Origin: JAGMXM01 sp964458325 | GTDB taxonomy: Bacteria; Verrucomicrobiota; Verrucomicrobiia; Limisphaerales; UBA1319 | Assembly: GCA_964458325.1 (NCBI GenBank) | Contig: CAYWIM010000133.1 | Coordinates: forward strand, 1-7,862 | Direction of reading: 5' to 3' | DNA length: 7,862 nucleotides | In this document: positions 1 to 5,674 of the stretch, in pieces | Layout of the letters: each line of letters begins with the position of its first letter | How positions within the stretch are numbered: the first letter of the stretch is position 1 | Program-made: the position numbers and the translations under genes | The notes under the pieces: generated by a model | Seen by the model: only the letters and a program-made list of their open reading frames with translations | Told to the model about the DNA's origin: nothing | Databases searched by the model: none

Positions 1-60
1 GGTTCAAGCCGCTGTTTTTTTGAACGTTGAAGCCTTCGTTTTCGATTTTCTGGCGAACTC

Positions 61-606
61 GTGGCCAACGCGCTCATCCATCAGGATTTTCGCATCGGCG
101 GCGCCTCCATGATGGTCGAGATTTACCCCGACCGCGTGGAAATCTCCAATCCCGGCGATCCCATCGTTCCCGTGGACCGGTTCATTGACGGCTACCAGTC
201 CCGCAACGAACGGCTGGCTGACCTCATGCGCCGAATGCGCGTCTGCGAGGAGAAAAGCAGCGGTATCGATAAAGTTATTCAGGCGGCCGAGGTTTACCAA
301 CTCCCCGCGCCGGACATCCGTACCACCCATCGCCGCACCGTCGTCGTCATCTTTGGACCGCGCGACTTTGAGGACATGGATCGTTCCGACCGCATCCGCG
401 CCTGCTACCAGCACTGCTGTCTCAAATGGGTCATGAGCCAACGCATGACCAACCAATCCCTCCGTGAACGCTTTCACCAGCCGGAAAGCAAAACCGCCAT
501 CATTTCCCAGATCATCTCCGCAGCCATTGAGGCCAAAATGGTCAAACCCGATGAAAAGGTCGGCGGCTCACGCAAATACGCCCGCTACCTGCCCTTCTGG
601 GCCTGA
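61..606 (+). pseudogene. C-terminal fragment of an AlbA/RecG-like putative transcriptional regulator (HATPase_c_4 type)
   Basis: The 181-residue reading starts at GTG 61. The family-typical block ELVANALIHQDF begins a few codons earlier, at base 55, but the same frame meets a TGA at 28-30. The ATPase-fold signature follows: MVEIYPDRVEISNPGD, then RNERLADLMRRM and EEKSSGIDKVI, which match the C-terminal half of AlbA_2/'ATP-dependent DNA helicase RecG-related' regulators. The last 70 residues (about 115-181) look like a winged-helix domain. Full-length members carry an AlbA_2 domain of roughly 200 residues in front, and none of it is visible in frame. The gene is therefore 5'-truncated or frameshifted near base 30-55; a T7 run at 15-21 could be a mutation or an error site. 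It ends 28 bases from the stop of a convergent recombinase remnant, which fits decayed mobile or accessory DNA. Such proteins are often tied to defence or regulatory loci. The family is clear; the functional state is inferred. Confidence 0.75.
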
Positions 607-634
607 ACTCCCTCTACCAGGGCTACCCCGTCGG

Positions 635-847
635 TTACCTCATCGCCTGCCCACCATCCGCCAACATCTTTGGCATAGCCTTGAATATGGCCGCCCGGAA
701 GTCTTCACGCCCCGGCCGCAAGTAGTGATTCATAACAACCTTGGCGGCGCGATGCCCGGTGGCGCGCTGGACCAGTTTAAGCGGGACCCCCGCGGCGAGG
801 GCGAGTGTGATCCAGGTGACGCGGTGAGCACTGCCTGCATGTTGCAA
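635..847 (-). pseudogene. C-terminal remnant of a tyrosine recombinase/integrase
   Basis: Seventy codons open from TTG at 847 (minus strand) encode the end of a tyrosine-recombinase catalytic domain. Visible are HRVTWITLALAAGVPLKLV (with the box II arginine at residue 9), TGHRAAKVV (the GH motif, His32) and NHYLRPGREDFRAA (Tyr42, the expected nucleophile), then a short C-terminal tail. The PGRE(D/Q)F ending after the tyrosine is typical of a chromosomal integrase family I associate with Verrucomicrobiota. The N-terminal SAM-like domain and the first half of the catalytic domain, including the box I Arg, are absent. The His expected three residues before Arg9 is a Ser. It cannot be an active enzyme as it stands. 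It converges with the AlbA/RecG-like fragment and lies upstream of the BMC gene pair, so it marks past integration or rearrangement here. The truncated state is clear; the original mobile element is unknown. Confidence 0.8.
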
Positions 848-934
848 GCCTTGGACGTGGCGCCCAGGCGGTCGATGTACGCCAACCCCTCGGCCCGGGC
901 CTCCTCGATTGGCCTAGACACAGCCTCTCCCCGA

Positions 935-964
935 CCCTCCCCTCCACTGCCGCGGCGGGGAGGG
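935..964. repeat. GC-rich inverted repeat, copy 1
   Basis: CCCTCCCC (935-942) and GGGGAGGG (957-964) form a perfect 8-base inverted repeat around a 14-base loop. The core sits in a C/T-rich then A/G-rich block running from about 921 to 970. It resembles the dispersed CCCTCTCCCC-type elements scattered between genes in Verrucomicrobiota. A second, diverged copy follows at 1068-1095. Both are followed by a similar region holding CCACGC and GTCTGGAAG/GTCTGAAAT words. This fits two old copies of one element. Confidence 0.55.
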
Positions 965-1067
965 AGGAGACAATCGGCTGCCCGAGTGCAAGTGACCCAC
1001 CACGCTGTCTGGAAGCGGTTGCCCATCACACCGCCCCCTCGTCTCTGGGAAGCCTTTTCTTGTTTCC

Positions 1068-1095
1068 CTCCCCCCGCGAGGATCGAGCGGGGGAG
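1068..1095. repeat. GC-rich inverted repeat, copy 2
   Basis: CTCCCCCCGC (1068-1077) and GCGGGGGAG (1087-1095) can pair with one bulged C around a 9-base loop. It follows the same C/T-then-A/G layout as the element at 935-964, about 130 bases away. The stem has changed sequence but kept pairing, as expected of a dispersed hairpin element. It lies about 95 bases before the pduS-like start codon. I see no T-run after it that would make it an ordinary terminator. Confidence 0.5.
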
Positions 1096-1189
1096 AGAGA
1101 ATCCAAACAGAGCGAGCCCGCCACGCCGTTCCGGTCTGAAATCGGCGCTGGACGCTGGGCTTGGAACAGTGCTATGGCTGCGTGCGAGC

Positions 1190-2506
1190 ATGAAGCTTGC
1201 TGATCTGGTTCGACAGGCGGGGGTAGTGGGCGCTGGCGGCGGGGGGTTTCCCACGCACGTCAAGCTGTCCGCCCAAGCCGACACGGTGATCGTCAACGGC
1301 GCCGAATGCGAGCCGCTGCTCCACAAGGACGCCGTGCTCATGGAGCGGGCGGCGGATCGCGTGGTGGCGGGCCTGCGGTTGGCCATGGAGGCCGTCGGCG
1401 CCCAGACGGGCGTGATCGGGATCAAAGCCAAAAAACACGGCGCCATCGAGGCGATCGAAGCCGCCTCCAAAGGCACGTCGATCCGAGTGCATCTTCTCGG
1501 GGATTATTACCCGGCTGGAGACGAGTATGACCTGGTCTACTCGGTCACCGGCCGGCTGATCCCGCCGGGCGGCATTCCGATCCAGGTCGGCGTGGTGGCG
1601 GTGAACGTGGAAACGGCGGTGAACGTGGCCGCCGCCGCCGAGGGGCGGCCGGTGACGCACAAGATCCTGACCATCGCCGGCGCGGTGCGCGAGCCCGTGA
1701 CGCTGAGCGTGCCGCTCGGCGCTCCGATCCGGGCCGCCATCGAGGCCGCCGGCGGCTTGGCCACCGGGGATCCGGTCCTCTGCATCGGCGGGCTGATGAT
1801 GGGATCGGTCACGGACGATCTCGAGACGCCGATCGTCAAGACCACCACGGGCGTCGTGGTGCTGCCGCGCGATCATCCGGTCATCCAGCGCAAGCTCCAG
1901 CCGGACGCGCGCCAGGCCCAGATCGGCAAGTCCGCTTGCGATCAATGCCGGTTCTGCACCGAGCTCTGCCCGCGCTACCTGCTGGGCTATGCCGTCGAGC
2001 CGCATCAGGTGATGCGAAGCTTGGCGTTCACGGCCGCCGGCGAGGATTACTGGAACCTCTATGCGGCGCTCTGTTGCTCGTGCGGGCTCTGCACCCTGTA
2101 TGCCTGCCCGGAGCAGCTCTTCCCCAAGGAAGCCTGCGACGCGTCCAAGGCAGCCCTGCGGCAGCGGAACCTCAAATGGACGGGCTCGACCGAGGTTCGG
2201 GTGCATCCCCTGCGCGACGGCCGCCGGGTGCCGATCCGGCTTCTGACGCAGCGGCTCGGGGTGATCGATTACGACCAGCCGGCGCCTTACCGGGACGCCG
2301 AGATTGGACTGGCTCGGGTGGTGTTGCCTCTCAAACAGGGGGCCGGGGCGCCCTGCCAACCGCTGGTCAAGGCCGGCGACCGGGTCGGCTCCGGCCAGCC
2401 CCTGGGCGCCATTCCGGACAAGGCGCTCGGTGCGGCGATCCACGCCCCGTTCGCAGGGCGCGTGGCCGCATTGACCGATCGGGTGGTGCTCGAAAGGATT
2501 TCATGA
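1190..2506 (+). CDS. pduS: PduS-like cobalamin reductase / RnfC-like Fe-S flavoprotein of a bacterial microcompartment
   Basis: The product has 438 residues, close to known PduS proteins (about 450). In the Pdu microcompartment PduS reduces cobalamin for B12-dependent diol dehydratase. It carries FMN and two [4Fe-4S] clusters and binds the shell protein PduT. Visible here: the Gly-rich N-terminal motif VVGAGGGGFPTH (residues 12-23) and NGAECEP (36-42), as in the RnfC/Nqo1-type nucleotide/flavin domain. An SLBB-like segment lies at about 158-220. The first ferredoxin motif is CDQCRFCTELCP (Cys250, 253, 256, 260), followed by RYLLG. The second is Cys295, 298, 301, 306 (Cx2Cx2Cx4CP). A barrel-sandwich C-terminus ends in IHAPFAGRVAAL. 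ATG 1190 was chosen because it opens directly into the conserved start; the open frame continues upstream to 464, but that part is non-coding. No strong ribosome binding site is visible. Its stop overlaps the pduT start (ATGA). The family is firm; the in vivo electron acceptor is unknown because no dehydratase or other enzyme is in view. Confidence 0.9.
   Translation: MKLADLVRQAGVVGAGGGGFPTHVKLSAQADTVIVNGAECEPLLHKDAVLMERAADRVVAGLRLAMEAVGAQTGVIGIKAKKHGAIEAIEAASKGTSIRVHLLGDYYPAGDEYDLVYSVTGRLIPPGGIPIQVGVVAVNVETAVNVAAAAEGRPVTHKILTIAGAVREPVTLSVPLGAPIRAAIEAAGGLATGDPVLCIGGLMMGSVTDDLETPIVKTTTGVVVLPRDHPVIQRKLQPDARQAQIGKSACDQCRFCTELCPRYLLGYAVEPHQVMRSLAFTAAGEDYWNLYAALCCSCGLCTLYACPEQLFPKEACDASKAALRQRNLKWTGSTEVRVHPLRDGRRVPIRLLTQRLGVIDYDQPAPYRDAEIGLARVVLPLKQGAGAPCQPLVKAGDRVGSGQPLGAIPDKALGAAIHAPFAGRVAALTDRVVLERIS
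2493..2498 (+). promoter_or_regulatory. Ribosome binding site for pduT-like gene
   Basis: AAAGGA lies 4 bases before ATG 2503, inside the last codons of the pduS-like gene. With the ATGA stop/start overlap it supports translational coupling and fixes the start of the shell protein. Confidence 0.65.
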
Positions 2507-3054
2507 AAGAGAAGTCATTGGGGCTGGTCGAGCTGTCCAGCGTGGCCGCAGGATTCCTCGTGGCCGACACCATGCTCAAGGCGGGCCAGGTCCGGCTGCT
2601 GCTGTCGCGGTCGATCTGCTCCGGAAAATACATGGTGGTGGTCGGGGGCGAAACCGCCGCCGTCCAGGCCGCGGTCGAGGCCGGATGCGAGGCGGCTGCG
2701 GGCTGTCTGATCGATCACTTCTGCGTGCCCAACGTGCATCCGGAGGTGATGGCCGCCCTGGGCCGTTCGCAGCCGGCCGAGATCAACGGCGCGCTGGGCG
2801 TGCTCGAGTCATTCAATGTCTCGGCCCTGCTCCAGGGGGCCGATGCGGCCGCCAAGGCCGCCAGCGTGACGCTCACCGAGATCCGGCTGGCGATGGCGCT
2901 GGGCGGCAAGGCGTTCCTGACCATGACCGGCGACATCGGATCGGTCCAGGCCGCCATCGCAGCCGGCCGCAAGGTGATCGCCGATGCCGGCTCGCTCGTC
3001 AACGCGGTCCTGATTCCCCGGCCGCATCCGGACGTCTATCGCGAGGTGGTGTAG
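2503..3054 (+). CDS. pduT: PduT-like tandem BMC-domain (BMC-T) shell protein with Fe-S pore site
   Basis: This 183-residue protein holds two BMC domains, as in PduT of Salmonella and Citrobacter. Such proteins form trimers that look like hexamers and sit in the microcompartment shell. Domain 1 (about 5-90) starts LGLVELSSVAAGF and contains RSICSGKY with Cys39. In PduT the matching ICPGK cysteine (Cys38) from three subunits binds one [4Fe-4S] cluster in the central pore. The linker FCVPNVHPEVMAAL matches the PduT form. Domain 2 (about 95-183) starts ALGVLESFNVSALLQGAD, has GGKAFLTMTGD, and ends LIPRPHPDVY, also typical. It overlaps the pduS-like gene by 4 bases, consistent with the known PduS-PduT partnership moving electrons across the shell. 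The last 56 bases overlap the 3' end of the convergent AsmA-like gene. ATG 3055 follows the TAG directly but leads only to a short unrecognised frame. Identification rests on motif agreement along the whole length. Confidence 0.93.
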   Translation: MKEKSLGLVELSSVAAGFLVADTMLKAGQVRLLLSRSICSGKYMVVVGGETAAVQAAVEAGCEAAAGCLIDHFCVPNVHPEVMAALGRSQPAEINGALGVLESFNVSALLQGADAAAKAASVTLTEIRLAMALGGKAFLTMTGDIGSVQAAIAAGRKVIADAGSLVNAVLIPRPHPDVYREVV

Positions 3055-3721
3055 ATGAGCCGCTGCCGCCCAGGCGCGACAGGTTCTCCCCTGCCGCGGC
3101 GCCGACCTTTTCGAGCAGAGCGCCCAACACCTTCAGGGTCAGCTCCGCCGGCGTGATGCCGCCCTTGTCGCCGCCGAGGTTCTCGAGCCGGATCTCGGGC
3201 AGCGAGACTTTCGTCTTGAGGATGCTGATCCCCTTGAGCTGCAGCGTCAGCTGGCCGCCCCGAATGACGAATTCCTCGATCGCCAGCTTCCGGGTGAACT
3301 CATCGAGCAGCCTGCTTTGCTCGATGTAGGCCGTCACATTCTCGGCGATCCGGTTCAGGTTGTTGCCGCCCAAGCCGGCTTCGCAGAAGATCTCGGGGGC
3401 ATCGACCTCGACGCTCCGGATGGCGATGGGATCCGACAGCAGGCTGCTGGGTTTCCACCGGAGCCGGATCGAGCCCGATTGAAAGGCGGACGGGTTGCTG
3501 AATCCTTCGAGGTTGCCCACGACGAGATCCTCGATCCGGCCCTCGCCCGAGAAAGGCGAGATCGAGACGCGGCCGACCGTGATCGGCGCCTGGGCCGCCT
3601 TCGAGCCCCCCCGCTCGATGCCTTCCTTCACCGCCCGGTTGAGCCCAAATGTCAGCATCAGGAATGCCGCCGCAGCCAGCGCCACGCCGAGGAAGGCGAG
3701 CCGGATAATCCATCGCCGCAT
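2999..3721 (-). CDS. AsmA-like membrane-anchored periplasmic protein
   Basis: The 240-residue product has one N-terminal membrane segment (about residues 5-27, preceded by MRRW and so probably with the N-terminus inside). The rest is mainly beta-type sequence. Features matching AsmA/TamB-like repeat proteins are ITVGRVSISPFSGEGRIEDLVVGNLEGF (about 47-74; quoted in parts: VGRVSISPFSG, VVGNLEGF), then IRLRWKPSSLLSD, VEVDAPEIFCEAGLGGNNL and LPEIRLENLGG. AsmA-family proteins act in envelope biogenesis or lipid movement, but no precise role can be given for this short form. It starts 3 bases after the stop of the TPR gene and is probably cotranscribed with it. The last 18 or so residues (from about 223) are Pro/Arg/Gly-rich, lie across the end of pduT and look unlike family sequence. 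The natural C-terminus may have been replaced at this junction. Confidence 0.8.
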   Translation of the reverse strand: MRRWIIRLAFLGVALAAAAFLMLTFGLNRAVKEGIERGGSKAAQAPITVGRVSISPFSGEGRIEDLVVGNLEGFSNPSAFQSGSIRLRWKPSSLLSDPIAIRSVEVDAPEIFCEAGLGGNNLNRIAENVTAYIEQSRLLDEFTRKLAIEEFVIRGGQLTLQLKGISILKTKVSLPEIRLENLGGDKGGITPAELTLKVLGALLEKVGAAAGENLSRLGGSGSSTPPRDRRPDAAGESGPR

Positions 3722-3724
3722 AGT

Positions 3725-5131
3725 TCAGGTCCCCGACGATTGCTGCGCATAGAAAGCGTCCACCTTGGCCGCCACGTCCTTGTAGCCGATATCGACCTCG
3801 TAGACTTGTTTGAATTGCTCGATCGCCTGCTCGCGCTGGCCCATCGCTTCGAACACGCAGCCCAGGGCGTAGATCAGCTCCTTGCGCTCGTCGTCGAAGC
3901 CGACCTTCTCCTTGAGCGCGTTCTGGAGCGTGCGGGCGGCCAGGTCGTTCAGGCCGCGCTTCGAAAAACAGAGGCCCAGATGATAGAGCGACGGAATCCG
4001 CATGTGCGGATTCGCCTGCGATTTTTGGAATTCCTGGATGGCCTCGCTGATCCGGCCGGCCTGGTAGTCGAGCTGGCCCATCTCGAACCGGATGGCGAGG
4101 TCGTTCGGGTAGCGCTCGACCCGCTGGCGGCACTCGCTGAGCTGGAACTCCTGCCGCTGAGCTTGAAGGCTCTCGACCTGCGCCGCGTGGTCCCCAGCTT
4201 GAGGATCCAGGCTGGCGATTGCCTTGTCGATCTGACGCAGCCGGATCTCCGCAATCGCCCGATCGAGGGACGGATCGTTGCCCATGGTCTGCTTCGCCAG
4301 CCGCTCGTAGTAGGCCAATGCGCCATCCAGATCCCCCTTCTGGACGTGCAGCTCCGCCAGCGATCGCAGCAGCTTCAGGTTTTGCGGCTCCCGCTCGAGG
4401 CGCGACTCGTACTCCCGGATCATGTTCAGCGCCACGTCCTCGGTCTTGACCTCGCGCTGCTCCTGTTCGAGCGCGACCGCCTCCTCCTTGTTCCGGAGGA
4501 TGTCGCGATAGGATCCTTTCCCGTCCGACAGCGAGTCGTAGCCGCCTTCGGCCATGGTGCGCCGCGCGGACAGATCCTTCAGCGCCTGGGCGATCTCGAG
4601 GTTGCCCGGATCGGCCCGGAGCAGATCGCCATACACGCTCTCCGCCCGCGCGATCATCCCCGCCCGCGCCAGCACCTGCCCCAGCTGCAACGCCACCCCC
4701 GTGTCCTTCGGATTGTTCTTCCGGACGATCTCCCAGGACAGCACCGCGGTTTTGGGAAAATCCGCCGCGGTGGCCGCCTCCGCCAGCAGCTTGTGCGCCA
4801 TCGCGCTGTTGGGATCGCTGTTGAGAATGTGCTCGGCGACCTCCATGGCTTCCACCGGGTTCGAGCGCAGGGCGATCTGGCCCTTCGCCAGCAGAGGGCC
4901 CACGCTGAGGCCTTGAAACGACCGGCGGAAAAAGCCGCGGCCCGCCCCCGCCTTCTTGAATTGGGCCACGCGAAGGGCCTCGCGGCACTCGAAGAACCCC
5001 GGCTCCTTCTCGAGGACCTTGGTGAAGATCGTCAGGGCATAATCCAGGTTGTCCTTCTTGAGGGCGATCAAGCCTTTTTCGTATAGCTCGCGCCAGGAAG
5101 CCGAAATCTCGTTGATGCTCTTTTCCGGCAT
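3725..5131 (-). CDS. Tetratricopeptide-repeat (TPR) protein
   Basis: The 468-residue product is built of helical TPR-like repeats. Recognisable units are at about 13-46 (YEKGLIALKKDNLDYALTIF), 110-176 (two units with LAEAATAADFPKTAVLSWE and LGQVLARAGMIARAESVYG), 251-284 (SLAELHVQKGDLDGALAYYE) and 342-451 (three units, e.g. MGQLDYQAGRISEAIQEFQ and LGCVFEAMGQREQAIEQF). A charged, coiled-coil-like stretch lies at about 205-245. There is no signal peptide or membrane segment, so it is probably cytoplasmic and acts as a protein-binding scaffold. Similar TPR proteins occur in Verrucomicrobiota without assigned function. The start ATG 5131 gives MPEKSINEIS; no strong ribosome binding site is seen. 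The AsmA-like gene follows after 3 bases, suggesting one operon with an envelope-related role, which is inference. Its promoter must lie in or near the palindromic region at 5171-5217, which it shares with the divergent tRNA-tmRNA unit. Confidence 0.85.
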   Translation of the reverse strand: MPEKSINEISASWRELYEKGLIALKKDNLDYALTIFTKVLEKEPGFFECREALRVAQFKKAGAGRGFFRRSFQGLSVGPLLAKGQIALRSNPVEAMEVAEHILNSDPNSAMAHKLLAEAATAADFPKTAVLSWEIVRKNNPKDTGVALQLGQVLARAGMIARAESVYGDLLRADPGNLEIAQALKDLSARRTMAEGGYDSLSDGKGSYRDILRNKEEAVALEQEQREVKTEDVALNMIREYESRLEREPQNLKLLRSLAELHVQKGDLDGALAYYERLAKQTMGNDPSLDRAIAEIRLRQIDKAIASLDPQAGDHAAQVESLQAQRQEFQLSECRQRVERYPNDLAIRFEMGQLDYQAGRISEAIQEFQKSQANPHMRIPSLYHLGLCFSKRGLNDLAARTLQNALKEKVGFDDERKELIYALGCVFEAMGQREQAIEQFKQVYEVDIGYKDVAAKVDAFYAQQSSGT

Positions 5132-5170
5132 GCGGGCAGATTACCACAAACCCCCGGAGCGGATCCATCG

Positions 5171-5217
5171 AAATTGCACTTGCGCGACCAGCCCGACGTG
5201 GTGCAATTTACGTCGGG
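5171..5217. promoter_or_regulatory. Two interleaved perfect inverted repeats between TPR gene and tRNA-Leu
   Basis: AAATTGCAC (5171-5179) pairs perfectly with GTGCAATTT (5201-5209). CCCGACGT (5192-5199) pairs perfectly with ACGTCGGG (5210-5217). The arms alternate (1a, 2a, 1b, 2b), with 12, 1 and 0 bases between them. Both stems at full length at once is sterically unlikely, so they are best read as alternative structures or as two overlapping operator-like palindromes. The second stem ends 4 bases before the tRNA-Leu 5' end. The block lies between divergent transcription units and must hold or border their promoters. A weak -35/-10 pair for the + strand (TTGCGC 5180-5185, CAATTT 5204-5209, 18-base spacer) is possible but poor. 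Confidence 0.5.
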
Positions 5218-5221
5218 TTGT

Positions 5222-5306
5222 GCGCCTATGGTGGAATTGGCAGACACGCTACTTTGAGGTGGTAGTGGGGCAACCCGTGCAGGTTCAAGTCCTGCTAGGC
5301 GCACCA
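5222..5306 (+). tRNA. tRNA-Leu (anticodon GAG)
   Basis: The 85-base class II tRNA has all arms visible. The acceptor GCGCCTA (5222-5228) pairs with TAGGCGC (5296-5302), followed by discriminator A and an encoded CCA. The D-arm region contains GTGGAATTGGCAGACAC, typical of bacterial tRNA-Leu. The anticodon stem CTACT/GGTAG, closed by a T-G pair, encloses TTGAGGT with anticodon GAG, which reads CUU and CUC codons. A long variable arm (TGGGGCAACCCG) and a T-arm GCAGG-TTCAAGT-CCTGC complete it. Only 6 bases separate it from the tmRNA, so the two are probably one primary transcript cut by RNase P and 3' processing. Confidence 0.95.
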
Positions 5307-5312
5307 ATTCGT

Positions 5313-5665
5313 GGGGGCGTACTGGTTTCGACTGGGTGAAAGCGCTCTCCGCGGCATGTCGAGGATGGTTCGTGGGCCTCGTTAATCATCGGACCAAAAC
5401 AAACTGCTAACGAAGAATTAGCTCTCGCGGCCTAAGTGCCGCGACGTCCACGGCCGGACACCGGCTACGGTTGTGGGCGCATGCAGCCGGTGTAGGGGCC
5501 TGCCGCGGTCCAGGGCGGCCGGCGCCGAAGTTTTATACCGGGGACTGGGCAGCCGGGTTCGGGTCAGGACGTGACCGGCGGCCGAATACTCTCTCCTGAC
5601 TAAACATGTAGTCGCGGCGGGTTCATTTGCTCAGGACGCGGGTTCAACTCCCGCCGCCTCCACCA
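5313..5665 (+). ncRNA. ssrA: tmRNA (transfer-messenger RNA), one-piece form
   Basis: This 353-base RNA rescues ribosomes stalled on broken mRNAs and tags the nascent peptide for proteolysis. The 5' end GGGGGCG (5313-5319) pairs with CGCCTCC (5655-5661), giving the G3-U70 wobble that makes it an alanine acceptor; A and CCA follow. The conserved ACTGGTTTCGACT follows the 5' end. The tRNA-like 3' part has the T-arm GCGGG-TTCAACT-CCCGC. A tag frame lies at about 5391-5435 and ends in ...ANEELALAA then TAA. The GC-rich region from 5436 to about 5600 can hold the expected pseudoknots. It is not a permuted two-piece form, because 5' and 3' tRNA halves are in the normal order. It lies 6 bases after tRNA-Leu and ends 9 bases before the stop codon of the convergent cyclase gene. 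Confidence 0.96.
5391..5435 (+). other. tmRNA proteolysis-tag reading frame
   Basis: The frame ending at TAA 5433-5435 reads GPKQTANEELALAA, with the hydrophobic LALAA end recognised by ClpXP-type proteases. The end of the tag is secure. The resume codon is not: it could be GGA at 5391, giving 14 residues, or a later codon such as GCT at 5406, giving ANEELALAA. No stop interrupts the frame between these points. Confidence 0.75.
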
Positions 5666-5674
5666 ATCTCATCG

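Larger units (their letters stand above)
848..1189. other. Gene-poor spacer between integrase remnant and pduS-like gene
   Basis: No credible gene is seen here. Long open frames cross it on both strands, but their translations are rich in Pro, Arg and Gly, and they run through inverted repeats. One short minus-strand stretch at about 850-915 reads IEEARAEGLAYIDRLGA. It looks protein-like, but I do not recognise it. It may be another scrap of broken gene. No clear promoter or strong ribosome binding site for the gene starting at 1190 is visible, and I saw no cobalamin riboswitch signature. Confidence 0.5.

Noticed and set aside
2..25. Inverted repeat GTTCAA/TTGAAC around a T-run
   Set aside because: It is six bases, at the window edge, with no context to support a terminator or att role.
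464..1189. Open frame extending the pduS-like protein by 242 codons upstream
   Set aside because: It overlaps the regulator fragment and the antisense recombinase remnant, crosses the inverted repeats and is Pro/Arg-rich; the conserved PduS start is at 1190.
850..1189. Cobalamin riboswitch before the pduS-like gene
   Set aside because: I could not find the B12-box or the conserved core; the only similarity is a short CCACTGCC word inside an inverted repeat.
3317..5086. Plus-strand open frame of 589 codons
   Set aside because: It lies antisense to the TPR and AsmA-like genes in GC-rich DNA; its Leu/Arg/Asp/His-rich translation shows no domain. It is a codon-bias shadow.
3300..5168. Minus-strand open frame of 622 codons
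   Set aside because: It is another frame of the TPR/AsmA strand, with Gly/Arg/Pro-rich translation and no motif.
5634..5665. tmRNA 3' end as an attachment site for an integrated island
   Set aside because: No second copy of the tmRNA 3' end is seen in the window, and the recombinase remnant is almost 5 kb away beside other genes.
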